Assembly (NCBI RefSeq): GCF_000384195.1
Contig: NZ_KB913034.1
Location: 595,478-659,477, forward strand
Reading direction: 5' to 3'
DNA length: 64,000 nt
Source: Allobaculum stercoricanis DSM 13633
GTDB taxonomy: Bacteria > Bacillota_I > Bacilli_A > Erysipelotrichales > Erysipelotrichaceae
Shown: piece by piece, positions 41,435-50,534 of the stretch
Layout: the number at the start of each line of letters is the position of its first letter
Numbering within the stretch: position 1 is the first letter of the stretch
Notes under the pieces: model-generated
Told to the model about the DNA's origin: nothing
The model's input: only the letters and a program-made list of their open reading frames with translations
Database searches by the model: none
Translations under genes and position numbers: made by a program

Positions 41435-41862
41435 ATTTAAATATCCTTTATCTAATTGTTTTGTTGGATTCAACAAAAGGACCACAAATTTTCAAAAAAT
41501 TGTTTAACAGATCTCGATAGGGTCCAAGAGTTTGTATGAGTAATTCTTGTAATTTCAATCGAGAATTGCAGCCCATACTGTCGAATTTGTTATAGACGAA
41601 ATTGTTTGACTCGTCAACTTCCAATAAGATCCTACAAGTGTCTGTATTTTGATCTGGAGACCTATTTTATGTTTTTCGCATGTTGTTTGTTTATGGATAG
41701 TTTTAAGGAGAATATTACATAAGAACTTTGATTATTGAATTTAAAGAGCGAAAAAAAGCAAAAATATTAAGTTAATCAACAAGAAGAAAAAATGAAACCG
41801 GTATAAAGGGAATATAAATGGATTTGTTTCTTTGAAGAATTTACTTCGTTATAATAAAACGC
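41435..41862. other. Intergenic region between HAD hydrolase and transporter genes
   Basis: About 430 bases, no gene. Only the TATAAT close to the transporter start stands out. No preQ1 riboswitch consensus was found despite the queuosine link of the downstream genes. Confidence 0.4.
41850..41855 (+). promoter_or_regulatory. TATAAT seven bases before the transporter start codon
   Basis: A consensus -10 ends seven bases before the ATG at 41863, so transcription would begin at or next to the start codon. No ribosome binding site lies in between and the -35 is weak. Confidence 0.4.
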
Positions 41863-42522
41863 ATGAAATATGATATTAAAAAAATTCAGTTATTAATCTT
41901 GATTACTGCTTTAAGTAGTGGAACATTATTGATTTCCAATTTAAGCGCAGTAAAACTTTGGGACTTATTAGGCATTGCCGTGGATGGTGGTTTAGTCCTG
42001 TTCCCACTTTCTTATCTTCTTGGGGATATCACCATCGAACTATTTGATAAACGAGTTGCGAAAAACGTCATTTTATCTGGCTTTTTAATTAACGCGATCG
42101 CGGTTCTCGTTTTCTATATTGTCATTGCTTTGCCAGCTTATCCGGGATGGGATATGCAAGAAGCATATGCGGCAATCTTCGGCTTTTCACCAAGAATTAT
42201 TTTTGGTAGCTTAACGGGATTTGTATTATCAGGCTTTTTGAACAACTACTTGTTTGTCAAAATGAAACAATCCAACTCTTACTTTGCGAAAAGCTTTATT
42301 GCCAGAGCATTAGCATCCAGTGTTTTTGCTCATATTCTTGATTCCGCAACGTTCGAATTTATCGCCTTCTTTGGTGTATTGCCATTCAATGAATTCTTGG
42401 CACAAGCAGTCTTTGCGTATGTATTAGGACTTGGCATTGAATTTATTTTATCTCCGATTGAAGTTGCAATCGAAAAAGTTTTAAAGAAATGGTTAAACAC
42501 ACCAGCTCAACAAAATGCCTAA
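41863..42522 (+). CDS. Queuosine precursor transporter (YhhQ/QPTR, VUT family)
   Basis: 219 residues with six or seven transmembrane helices. Family hallmarks are ISNLSAVKLWDLLGIAVDGGLVLFPLSYLLGDITIELF at residues 24-62 and HILDSATFEFIAFFG near the end. YhhQ-type proteins import queuosine precursors such as preQ0, preQ1 or queuine. Its neighbour tgt, which uses such bases, supports this role. No Shine-Dalgarno is visible and a -10 lies directly before the ATG, so the message may be leaderless. Confidence 0.88.
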   Translation: MKYDIKKIQLLILITALSSGTLLISNLSAVKLWDLLGIAVDGGLVLFPLSYLLGDITIELFDKRVAKNVILSGFLINAIAVLVFYIVIALPAYPGWDMQEAYAAIFGFSPRIIFGSLTGFVLSGFLNNYLFVKMKQSNSYFAKSFIARALASSVFAHILDSATFEFIAFFGVLPFNEFLAQAVFAYVLGLGIEFILSPIEVAIEKVLKKWLNTPAQQNA

Positions 42523-42526
42523 ATGA

Positions 42527-42570
42527 AAATCAGAGTCACTCCAACCTAGTTGGACACTCTGATTTTTTTC
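42527..42570 (+). terminator. Terminator of the queuosine-precursor transporter gene
   Basis: AAATCAGAGT pairs with ACTCTGATTT, with an inner CCAAC/GTTGG stem, followed by seven T. Confidence 0.9.
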
Positions 42571-42694
42571 TTTTGAAATCCATAAGACTTTTTGCACAGT
42601 TTTGATAAGATAGAGAGAGTCGAATTTAAAGCAATTTATGACAAAGCAAAAATAAGATTGAAGCTTTGCATTGTATATATAGAGAGGTTTTTAC

Positions 42695-43939
42695 ATGGAA
42701 GAAAAACAATTAGAAGGATTAAGTTTTGATATTGAAGCACGAATCCCGGGAAAATTAGGTCGTGCGGGAACGATTCATACGCCACATGGCGATATAAAAA
42801 CTCCAGCATTTATGTGCGTAGGAACATATGGAGAAGTGCGCTTTGTGTCGATGGAAGATTTGAATTCAATTTGCGCCCAAACAATGCTCTCCAATGGGTA
42901 TCACTTACGTAATAAATCTTATGACATTGCCAAGGATGGTGGATTGGCTAAATGGTCAGGTTGGAATGGACCAACACTAACAGACTCTGGTGGATTTCAA
43001 GTCATGTCTTTAGGAAGCGGGATTGGTAAAGTCGTGTCCATGGAACGTGAAAATGAAGTGGTCAATGCTCCGAAAAAAGATCGCCTTGCCATCGTTACAG
43101 AAGAGGGAATTCAATTCCATGATCCATATACAGATCAAGATGACATGATTGGTCCAAAAGAATCAATGGATATTCAAAACCGGATTGGAGCAGATATTCA
43201 TATGGCTTTTGATGAACTGACTTCTTTAGCCGATACATATGAATATAACAAAGAAGCTTTAGCGCGCACGGAAAGATGGGCCCAAGTGTCTTTAGATGAA
43301 CATAAAAAACATCGTGATGATTTAGGTTATCGCCAATCTTTATATGGTGTTTTACAAGGTGGGCGTTGGGAAGATTTACGTCGTTCCACTGCTAAAAAAC
43401 TAGGTCAAATGGACTTTGATGGTTATGGACTTGGTGGAGCATTCCTCAAAAGTGATTTGGGCAATATTTTACGCTGGTGTAATGAAGAACTTCCAGAAAA
43501 CAAACCTCGTCATTTATTGGGATTATCTCGTCCAGATGATATTTTGATCGGTGCGGAAATGGGGGCCGATACATTTGATTGTGTTGCACCAACCCGTGAA
43601 GCACGCCATGGTCGCATTTATACAAAATATGGTCATATCAACATCAAAAAATTTGAAGGAAGCCAAGAAGTTTTAGATCCGCATTGCGATTGTCCAGTTT
43701 GTAAAGCGGGCTGGACAAGAGATCAATTGCGCTCTTTACTGAAAAGTAAAAATCCTGATGATCGCGCAAAATACTTCAACCTTGCTAGCATCCATAACTT
43801 GCGCTTTACGATTCGTTTGACAGAAGAAATTCGCCAAGCGATTATCGATGGTCGTTTTGAAGAATATAAAGATGAATTTATGAAGAACTATTATAGTTAC
43901 GCAAAAAATGGTGCAGCAGATCCAAATCGACACAATTAA
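42695..43939 (+). CDS. tgt: tRNA-guanine transglycosylase, divergent
   Basis: 414 residues. TGT exchanges guanine-34 for a 7-deazaguanine in tRNAs with GUN anticodons. Catalytic Asp97 (LTDSGGFQ) and Asp295 (TFDCVAPTREARHG) are present, and the zinc site is Cys331, Cys333, Cys336 and His367. Two departures from standard bacterial TGT are an extra segment of about 17 residues after DSGGFQVMSLGSG, and the pocket sequence GLGGAFLKSDLG where GGLAVGE is usual. Bacterial TGT is normally about 375 residues. With a precursor transporter next door and no preQ1 synthesis genes in view, salvage of preQ1 or queuine is likely. AGAGAGG lies before the ATG. Confidence 0.9.
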   Translation: MEEKQLEGLSFDIEARIPGKLGRAGTIHTPHGDIKTPAFMCVGTYGEVRFVSMEDLNSICAQTMLSNGYHLRNKSYDIAKDGGLAKWSGWNGPTLTDSGGFQVMSLGSGIGKVVSMERENEVVNAPKKDRLAIVTEEGIQFHDPYTDQDDMIGPKESMDIQNRIGADIHMAFDELTSLADTYEYNKEALARTERWAQVSLDEHKKHRDDLGYRQSLYGVLQGGRWEDLRRSTAKKLGQMDFDGYGLGGAFLKSDLGNILRWCNEELPENKPRHLLGLSRPDDILIGAEMGADTFDCVAPTREARHGRIYTKYGHINIKKFEGSQEVLDPHCDCPVCKAGWTRDQLRSLLKSKNPDDRAKYFNLASIHNLRFTIRLTEEIRQAIIDGRFEEYKDEFMKNYYSYAKNGAADPNRHN

Positions 43940-43990
43940 GTGTTTAAATGCTTCAAGTCAAAATCAAATTGAACAGGAAAGAAATAAATT

Positions 43991-44911
43991 ATGGCAGTAA
44001 ATACGATCAATCAAAACAATAAGAAGAGTTTTCGATCCAGCAGTTCATTAGATCGAGACGCATTTGAATTTGTTTTGTCACAACTCGATCAAGGAATGAT
44101 TGAGTTTCTAGAAGACTTAAAAACGATGGAAGTTGATCTGATTAATTCAAGATATAATGGGAAGTATACTGTGAACCAGGAACAATTCATCAAGTCAATT
44201 GCGAATATTTTCCAGATTGATGAAGATCAAATTTTCCAAGTCTTAAATGAAAATCCGAATCTGAGCAATAATGAATTGTATGCAATACTGATTCAACTAA
44301 GTGGTTTAAGTGAATTTGAATTCTTTAAGCGACTTATGATTGAAAATGAAGATATAGAAGGGCTAGAAAATCTACTTTTATGCGAGCAAATTGCAAAAGA
44401 TTGCAATATAGAGATTGAGGACATGATGGGAATTTTATTCAATCCAAACCTTGAACGAGGAGAAATCATGTCTGAACTGGCAAAAAGTGCAAATATGAGC
44501 GAATTAGAACTCGTTCAACGCCTTGCTTCTAATCGTCTAGGCAGTCAAATGTTTCAATCGGTCGAATTATTCGCAAAGATGTGTAACATGAGTGAAGATG
44601 AATTGATGCATGCATTTAATGATTATTCTAATCTTGATGAAAATGAGTTTATGGAATATTTGATGCAAAAGAGTGGGATGACTGAAGAAGAAATCTTAGC
44701 CTACCTTTCTAATCCAACAACAATGCTAGATCTAGATCAAGGCGATCAACAAATTCATTCCTACTCGATCAATGTTCTTGAAGAACTTGCAAAAAGATAT
44801 GGATTGAGTATGGAACAACTCATTGAAGAGCTAGATCAAATGGAAGATCTTGATGAAAAGGATCCAGAAGATATTGCAAATGCTCTTTCACGCTCATCGA
44901 AATTAAATTAA
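43991..44911 (+). CDS. Tandem-repeat acidic helical protein, unknown
   Basis: 306 residues. After a basic Ser-rich start, the protein consists of repeats of about 50-60 residues (near 66-120, 131-182, 191-242 and a last partial one at 262-303). Each contains two copies of a 17-residue motif of the form LAKxxxMSEDELxxxL, for example ELAKSANMSELELVQRL (162-178) and LFAKMCNMSEDELMHAF (193-209); I count seven motif copies. All should be short paired helices, giving a solenoid or adaptor-like shape. No signal peptide or transmembrane helix. It follows tgt by 51 bases with CAGGAAAG upstream, and a strong terminator closes the unit. Function unknown. Confidence 0.65.
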   Translation: MAVNTINQNNKKSFRSSSSLDRDAFEFVLSQLDQGMIEFLEDLKTMEVDLINSRYNGKYTVNQEQFIKSIANIFQIDEDQIFQVLNENPNLSNNELYAILIQLSGLSEFEFFKRLMIENEDIEGLENLLLCEQIAKDCNIEIEDMMGILFNPNLERGEIMSELAKSANMSELELVQRLASNRLGSQMFQSVELFAKMCNMSEDELMHAFNDYSNLDENEFMEYLMQKSGMTEEEILAYLSNPTTMLDLDQGDQQIHSYSINVLEELAKRYGLSMEQLIEELDQMEDLDEKDPEDIANALSRSSKLN

Positions 44912-44922
44912 TAACAAAAGAG

Positions 44923-44972
44923 AAGTTCCCTTTAAAAAGGCACAATAGATGTCTTGAAAAGGGAACTTTTTT
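44923..44972 (+). terminator. Terminator of tgt and repeat-protein unit, AAGTTCCC hairpin family
   Basis: AAGTTCCCTTT (44923-44933) pairs with AAAGGGAACTT (44958-44968), followed by six T. Its reverse complement shares arms and an inner GACATCT with the hairpin at 11231-11290. Confidence 0.85.
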
Positions 44973-45065
44973 GTGACTAAATTTTGATTTATCAAAACAA
45001 AAAAGAGTAGCGAATGAAATCGCGATGAATCATTGAATCTTGTCTCTAGTGGATTGGATCTTTTT

Positions 45066-45117
45066 AAGAAAAAAACCAACCTATGCGATTGGTATTCAAT
45101 CACATTTGGTTGGTTTT
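45066..45117 (-). terminator. Terminator of aspS
   Basis: AAAACCAACC (45072-45081) pairs with GGTTGGTTTT (45108-45117); on the minus strand the stem is followed by TTTTTTCTTA. An inner ATTGGTATTCAAT hairpin is also possible. Confidence 0.8.
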
Positions 45118-45138
45118 ATTTTGATCGATAGATTTGAA

Positions 45139-47007
45139 TTAGTTTTGGCTTTCTTTCCATTGACGGATTTCGTCTAAGGAGACTTGGATAGTTTCGCCAT
45201 TGGAAAGTTGAACAGGAACGTTTCCAGCTTGGATTGCTGTTAACATATCTCTTTGTTTGTCATCAATGCAAATAGCAAGTTCTAATTCGTCTAATTGCAC
45301 ATCATCGACTGTATTTGGTGCTTCAGACATTGGGTCACGAGCAGAAGCATTTTTAGGGAATGCGATGACGTCACGAATGGAATCAGTACCTGCAAGGATC
45401 ATTGCGATACGGTCTAAACCGAAGGCAAGTCCACCATGAGGAGGTGTTCCATATTGGAAGGCATCGATGAAGAAGCCGAATTTTTCTTGAGTTTGTTCTG
45501 GAGTGAAGCCTAATACTTCAAAGATTTTATCTTGTAAATCTTGTTCGTAAATACGTAAAGATCCACCACCAAGTTCATAACCGTTTAAAACGCAGTCATA
45601 AGCATTTGTTTTGACTTCGCCAGGGTTTGTATCCAGTAATGGGATGTCTTCGCGTTTAGGCATTGTGAATGGGTGGTGTTGAGAAACCCAACGGTTTTCT
45701 GTTTCCGACCATTCGAACATTGGAAAGTCAACAACCCATAAGAAGGAGAATTCGTCTTTGTTTTTGAGTCCTTTTAAAGATGCGATATCGTTACGTAAAG
45801 AACCAAGAGCGTTACATGCTTTTAACCAAGCATCGCTGATCATTAAGATTGCTCCACCATCTTGAACATTTGAAGCAGCAACTAATGCATCTAATTCTTC
45901 TTGGCTTAACGATTTAACAGCAGAGCCACTTAAAGCGCCATCTTTGTATTTGAAGACAACTAAGCCGTTAGCGCCATATTTACGCGCATCAGAAGTTAAG
46001 TTTTTAATTTCTTTATTGGAAGGCGCAAAGTCTTCAACTACGATGCCTTTAATTACACCTTTGTTTTCAATTGTGTTCTTGAAAGGAACGAATTCAGAAT
46101 GTTCAAACAAGTTTGTGAAGTCTTGTAATTCCATGCCAAAGCGGTTATCTGGTTTGTCAGATCCGTATTTGTCCATTGCTTCGTTCCAAGTCATTCTCAA
46201 GAATGGAGTTGGAATATCAATACCTTTGACATCTTTCATCAGTTTTTTGAGCATGTCTTCCATCATGGACAAAATCTGATTTTCATCTAAGAACGATGTT
46301 TCGATATCTAATTGCGTAAAGTCAGTTTGACGATCGGCACGTAAGTCTTCGTCACGGAAGCAACGAGCGAATTGGTAGTAACGTTCAAAACCGGAAATCA
46401 TTAACAGCTGTTTGTAAAGCTGTGGAGATTGAGGCAGGGCATAGAAAGTTCCAGGGTGAACACGGCTAGGAACTAAGAAGTCACGTGCCCCTTCTGGTGT
46501 GGAACGACCTAATACAGGTGTTTCAATTTCTGTAAAATCGTGATGGTCTAAGAATTCACGCAAAGATTGCACAATTTTGGAGCGCATGATTAAGTTTTTC
46601 TGCATGACTGGACGACGTAAGTCCAAGTAGCGGTATTTCATACGTGTATCTTCTAAAGCATCTGTTTCATCCGCAATGATGATTGGTGTTACTTTTGAAG
46701 AATTGACGATTTCAAATTCTTTGACGACGATTTCGATTTCGCCAGTAGGAAGTTGTGGGTTTTTGTCCTTACGTTCTTCAACGAGACCTTTAACGTGTAA
46801 AAGGTATTCTTGACGAACGTCTTTTAATTGGGCATTAAAGCTTTCATCAAAAACGAGTTGCACAATTCCTGTGCGGTCTCTTAAGTCGATGAAGTTCATT
46901 GCCCCGAAGTTACGTTTTTTGGAAACCCAACCGATGAGCTCAACAGCTTCTCCTTGGTTGGATAAACGTAAAGTGCCATTGTAATGGCTACGATTCATGT
47001 TTTTCAT
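45139..47007 (-). CDS. aspS: Aspartyl-tRNA synthetase, bacterial type
   Basis: 622 residues. Class II synthetase charging tRNA-Asp. The N-terminal OB-fold reads VELIGWVSKKRNFGAMNFIDLRDRTGIVQLVFD. Class II motif 1 is near TEIETPVLGRSTPEGARDFLVPSR, motif 2 is FARCFRDEDLRADRQTDFTQLDIE, and motif 3 is GGLAFGLDRIAMILAG. The bacterial GAD insert lies between motifs 2 and 3. The C-terminal extension of about 30 residues (DMLTAIQAGNVPVQLSNGET onward) makes it longer than the usual 590. A second ATG three codons in (46998) is equally possible. It is downstream of hisS in the same direction, a common Firmicutes pairing. Confidence 0.96.
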   Translation of the reverse strand: MKNMNRSHYNGTLRLSNQGEAVELIGWVSKKRNFGAMNFIDLRDRTGIVQLVFDESFNAQLKDVRQEYLLHVKGLVEERKDKNPQLPTGEIEIVVKEFEIVNSSKVTPIIIADETDALEDTRMKYRYLDLRRPVMQKNLIMRSKIVQSLREFLDHHDFTEIETPVLGRSTPEGARDFLVPSRVHPGTFYALPQSPQLYKQLLMISGFERYYQFARCFRDEDLRADRQTDFTQLDIETSFLDENQILSMMEDMLKKLMKDVKGIDIPTPFLRMTWNEAMDKYGSDKPDNRFGMELQDFTNLFEHSEFVPFKNTIENKGVIKGIVVEDFAPSNKEIKNLTSDARKYGANGLVVFKYKDGALSGSAVKSLSQEELDALVAASNVQDGGAILMISDAWLKACNALGSLRNDIASLKGLKNKDEFSFLWVVDFPMFEWSETENRWVSQHHPFTMPKREDIPLLDTNPGEVKTNAYDCVLNGYELGGGSLRIYEQDLQDKIFEVLGFTPEQTQEKFGFFIDAFQYGTPPHGGLAFGLDRIAMILAGTDSIRDVIAFPKNASARDPMSEAPNTVDDVQLDELELAICIDDKQRDMLTAIQAGNVPVQLSNGETIQVSLDEIRQWKESQN

Positions 47008-47024
47008 CCTTTCCTTTATTCGAC

Positions 47025-47080
47025 AAGATATCTTGAATCAGGATTAAACATTTTTGTTTGATCCTGATTCTTAAGATATT
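47025..47080. other. Long hairpin between hisS and aspS
   Basis: AAGATATCTTGAATCAGGAT and following (47025-47049) pair with 47056-47080 over some 22 positions around an ATTTTT loop. On the minus strand no T-run follows, so it is not a standard terminator. It may be a processing site or part of an aspS leader. No T-box sequence is visible. Confidence 0.5.
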
Positions 47081-47188
47081 TGTGTTTAACATATTCAATG
47101 TATATTGAGTTATTTGACTTAAGTTAGCCAAAGAACTCAATAGGGCTGAGTAAACGAGCGATGTTTTCTTGCAGAGATGGATACAAGA

Positions 47189-48529
47189 TTAGTGATCATG
47201 ACCACACGTGCAGTTTTCTTGTCCGCATGTGCAATGTTCATGATCGTGTTCATCTTCATCTGCTAAATGTTGATCTAAAAAATCAACTAATTCTTCAACT
47301 GGAATTGTGACTTGTTCGCGTGTTTCTGTGATTTTGATTGTCACAGTTTCATTAGCAAGTTCATCTTCACCAATTAATAAGTTAAAGGCAGATTTAGCGC
47401 GATCGGCTGCTTTGAATTGACCTTTAAACGATTTTTGCATGAAGTCCATATCACTTCTAAAGCCATTAGCACGAAGTAAAGTCAAAATGTTGAATGCATA
47501 ATCACGTGCTTCTGGATTGAGAACCATGATGTAAGCATCTAAACCAGGTTTTCCACCTAAATCGATTCCTTCAGCTTCTAATGCTAATAATAAACGTTCT
47601 TCACCAAGCGCCCATCCAATTCCGGATTGTTCTGGTCCACCGAAGTAAGGAATTAAGTTGTCATAACGACCACCAGCAAGCAGTGTAGATTGAGAACCCA
47701 TGCCTTCATCTTCAGAAACGATTTCAAATACAGTGTGTGTGTAGTAATCCAGACCACGAACGAGTTTAGAATCGATACGGTAAGGAATTTCCATCATGTC
47801 TAAAAGACGAGTTACAGTTTCAAAGTATTCACGGCTTTCATCGGTTAAATAGTCGTGAAGGTCTGGTGTGTGCTTCATGCATTCTTTATCATGATCCACT
47901 TTGCAGTCGAGTAAGCGTAATGGGTTTTGTTCGTAACGACGCTTACAATCTCCACAAAGATCTTCTACATAAGGTGCAAAGTATTCTTTTAAGGCGTTGC
48001 GATAAGCAGCACGTGATTGGTCATCACCAAGTGTATTCAATAAAATTGTGATGTGTTCAAGACCTAAAGATTTTAAAATTGAGTAAGCCATGACCATAGC
48101 TTCAACATCGGCATAAGGGCTCTTTAAACCTAAAGATTCAATACCGAATTGGTTGAAAATGCGTAAACGACCTTTTTGTGGACGTTCGTGGCGGTGCATA
48201 GGTCCCATATAAAATAACTTGACTGGTAAGTCAGGGTTAGAAAACATTTTATTTTCGACGTATGAACGAACTACACCGGCAGTTCCTTCAGGACGTAAAG
48301 TCACGCTGGTATGAGAATTAGCGGGAGTGAATGTGTACATTTCTTTGTTGACCATGTCAGACGAATCATTGTCGCGTTTGAAGACATTAGTATGTTCAAA
48401 GATTGGAGTACGGATTTCATCAAAGTTATAGATGTAACAAAACTGACGAAGAAGTTTTTCGAGTTGTTGCCAACGATATCCTTCGTCTCCATAAATGTCC
48501 TGTGTTCCTCTAGGGATCTGATAGCTCAT
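47189..48529 (-). CDS. hisS: Histidyl-tRNA synthetase with a Cys/His-rich C-terminal tail
   Basis: 446 residues. Class II synthetase charging tRNA-His. MSYQIPRGTQDIYGDE opens the protein; motif 2 is FYMGPMHRHERPQKGRLRIFNQFGIE; the His-A and His-B boxes are LVRGLDYYTHTVFE and AGGRYDNL; motif 3 is GIGWALGEERLL. The anticodon domain is at about 330-420. The last 26 residues are unusual: after HLADEDEHDHEHCTCG come QENCTCGHDH, with four cysteines and several histidines, a likely metal-binding tail. GGAGG before 48529 fixes the start four codons inside the longest frame. Confidence 0.95.
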   Translation of the reverse strand: MSYQIPRGTQDIYGDEGYRWQQLEKLLRQFCYIYNFDEIRTPIFEHTNVFKRDNDSSDMVNKEMYTFTPANSHTSVTLRPEGTAGVVRSYVENKMFSNPDLPVKLFYMGPMHRHERPQKGRLRIFNQFGIESLGLKSPYADVEAMVMAYSILKSLGLEHITILLNTLGDDQSRAAYRNALKEYFAPYVEDLCGDCKRRYEQNPLRLLDCKVDHDKECMKHTPDLHDYLTDESREYFETVTRLLDMMEIPYRIDSKLVRGLDYYTHTVFEIVSEDEGMGSQSTLLAGGRYDNLIPYFGGPEQSGIGWALGEERLLLALEAEGIDLGGKPGLDAYIMVLNPEARDYAFNILTLLRANGFRSDMDFMQKSFKGQFKAADRAKSAFNLLIGEDELANETVTIKITETREQVTIPVEELVDFLDQHLADEDEHDHEHCTCGQENCTCGHDH

Positions 48530-48809
48530 AAAAACCTCCATTATGACTGATCCAAAGTGTAGGCAGTCATCATCTTATTTTAGCGCAACTCGAAACAAAA
48601 CGAGTGAAAATCAAATTCGATCTGCATAAATCACTATAAATTCATCATATTTCGTGAGTGAAAAACGATATAACGGAGTGATGAGAATTGTGAGAAATAT
48701 ATATTGAAAGAAAATGAGCTAAAAAAGAGGAAAGTACATCGAATTTATGCAAACTAACTTTTATTTGATTATCATGTATGATGGTAATTTGAAAGGGGGA
48801 GATGGATGA

Positions 48810-50534
48810 GTGAATTCATCAGTATTAGCCCAAGCAAAAGGGATGCGACGCTGGTTTATTTTAGCCCTTTTGTTTATTGCGATCGAAACAAGTTTTGAAG
48901 TTATTATTCCATTTTTAATGTCCGATATTATCGATGTGGGGATTGTACAAAGAGATACATCTATCTTTATCAATCGCGGATTATGGATGGTTGTCTGTGC
49001 CATTGGCTCATTTTTGTTTGGCTTGTTATATGCCAAATGTGCAGCGAAAGCCTCAGCACGCTTTGCGAGCCAATTACGCCAAAAACAATTTGAAAAGATC
49101 ACATCGTTTTCGTTTGAGAATATTGATCAGTTCGAATCTTCTGGACTGATTACGAGAATGACAAGTGACGTTCTTGTTTTACAAAATACGATCACCAATG
49201 GGATTCGTCCTTTTGCTAGAGGTCCATTGATGCTCGTTTTAGGGATTGGTATGTGTTTGATGATCAATCCCACTTTAACGCTGATCTTTTTTGGAGCTTT
49301 TCCTATCATGGGGTTGATCATGACTTGGATTGTTTCTAAAGTTGTTCACCAATATCAATGGATCCAAAAATATGTTGATGTGCTCAATAGTGTTGTCGAA
49401 GAAAATTTGATTGCAATTCGTCTTGTTAAAGCATTCGTGCGTAAAGATTTTGAATTAGAGCGATTTGATCGTGTGAATTCCGATTTGGCCGCATTAAATG
49501 AAAAGACCAATCGTTATGCCTTTTTGAATGTACCGGCATTCCAAGGTTCAATGTATGCCGTCATTATTCTGCTACTTTGTCTTGGATCGGGCATGATTAT
49601 TCAAGGAACGATCCAAGTTGGAGAACTGACGGGTATGTTGTCGTATGTTCTGCAGATCATGAACTCGTTTATTATGATGTCCAATGTTTTCTTGTTGTTT
49701 TCAAGATCACTCGCTTCTCATAATCGAATTCAAGAAGTATTAGATCAACAACCAACCATGGTTAAGCCAAAACAGGGTCAAGTGCTGCAAGATGGTTCGA
49801 TTGTCTTTGATCATGTTTCTATGAAATATGCGGTAGACAGTGAAGAGAGTGTTTTAGAAGATATCAATTTAAATATTGAATCTGGTAGTCGAGTGGGCAT
49901 TATCGGGGCGACTGGTTCAGGAAAATCGACGCTTGCGATGCTCATTGCCCGTTTGTATGACCTGAGTGAAGGACAATTACGCGTTGGAGGCGTTGATATA
50001 AAAGATTTAGATCTTTTTGAACTGCGCAATTCAATTGGTATGGTTTTACAAAAAAATGTCCTGTTTTCAGGAACGGTTCGTGACAACCTAAAATGGGGCG
50101 ATCCTAGTGCCGATGATGATCGTTTATTATGGGCGATTGAAATGGCAGGAGCAAAAGAGTTAATTGAACGCCTTCCGGGTGGTTTGGATATGGAACTTGG
50201 CCAACAAGGGGTCAATGTCTCGGGCGGCCAAAAACAACGTTTGTGTATCGCACGAGCATTGTTGAAAAATCCAAAAATTTTAATTTTTGATGATTCAACT
50301 TCGGCTGTTGATACAAAAACAGATGCAAAAATTCGGAAAAACTTAGCCTCAATTCCAAATTTAACGCAAATCATCATCGCCCAACGGATTAGCTCGATTC
50401 GTCATTGTGACCAAATCGTTGTTATGGATCAAGGGCAAATTGTGCAAACGGGAACGCATGATGAATTATTGAAAACAAGTCCGATTTATCAAGAAATTTT
50501 TGAATCGCAACAAGGAGGAATGCAGGATGAATAA
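48810..50534 (+). CDS. ABC exporter half-transporter with degenerate catalytic site
   Basis: 574 residues: six transmembrane helices (to about residue 310) and a C-terminal ATPase domain. Walker A is GATGSGKST, the signature VSGGQKQR is canonical, but Walker B reads ILIFDDSTSAVD with Asp in place of the catalytic Glu, and the switch His is Gln (IIAQRISS). That is the pattern of the non-hydrolysing partner in heterodimeric multidrug exporters such as TM287/288 and BmrCD. The start is a GTG at 48810 after AAAGGGGGA. It overlaps the second subunit gene by eight bases. Confidence 0.88.
   Translation: MNSSVLAQAKGMRRWFILALLFIAIETSFEVIIPFLMSDIIDVGIVQRDTSIFINRGLWMVVCAIGSFLFGLLYAKCAAKASARFASQLRQKQFEKITSFSFENIDQFESSGLITRMTSDVLVLQNTITNGIRPFARGPLMLVLGIGMCLMINPTLTLIFFGAFPIMGLIMTWIVSKVVHQYQWIQKYVDVLNSVVEENLIAIRLVKAFVRKDFELERFDRVNSDLAALNEKTNRYAFLNVPAFQGSMYAVIILLLCLGSGMIIQGTIQVGELTGMLSYVLQIMNSFIMMSNVFLLFSRSLASHNRIQEVLDQQPTMVKPKQGQVLQDGSIVFDHVSMKYAVDSEESVLEDINLNIESGSRVGIIGATGSGKSTLAMLIARLYDLSEGQLRVGGVDIKDLDLFELRNSIGMVLQKNVLFSGTVRDNLKWGDPSADDDRLLWAIEMAGAKELIERLPGGLDMELGQQGVNVSGGQKQRLCIARALLKNPKILIFDDSTSAVDTKTDAKIRKNLASIPNLTQIIIAQRISSIRHCDQIVVMDQGQIVQTGTHDELLKTSPIYQEIFESQQGGMQDE

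Noticed and set aside
48530..48809. T-box upstream of hisS
   Set aside because: No T-box core sequence or specifier-type hairpin is visible on the minus strand.
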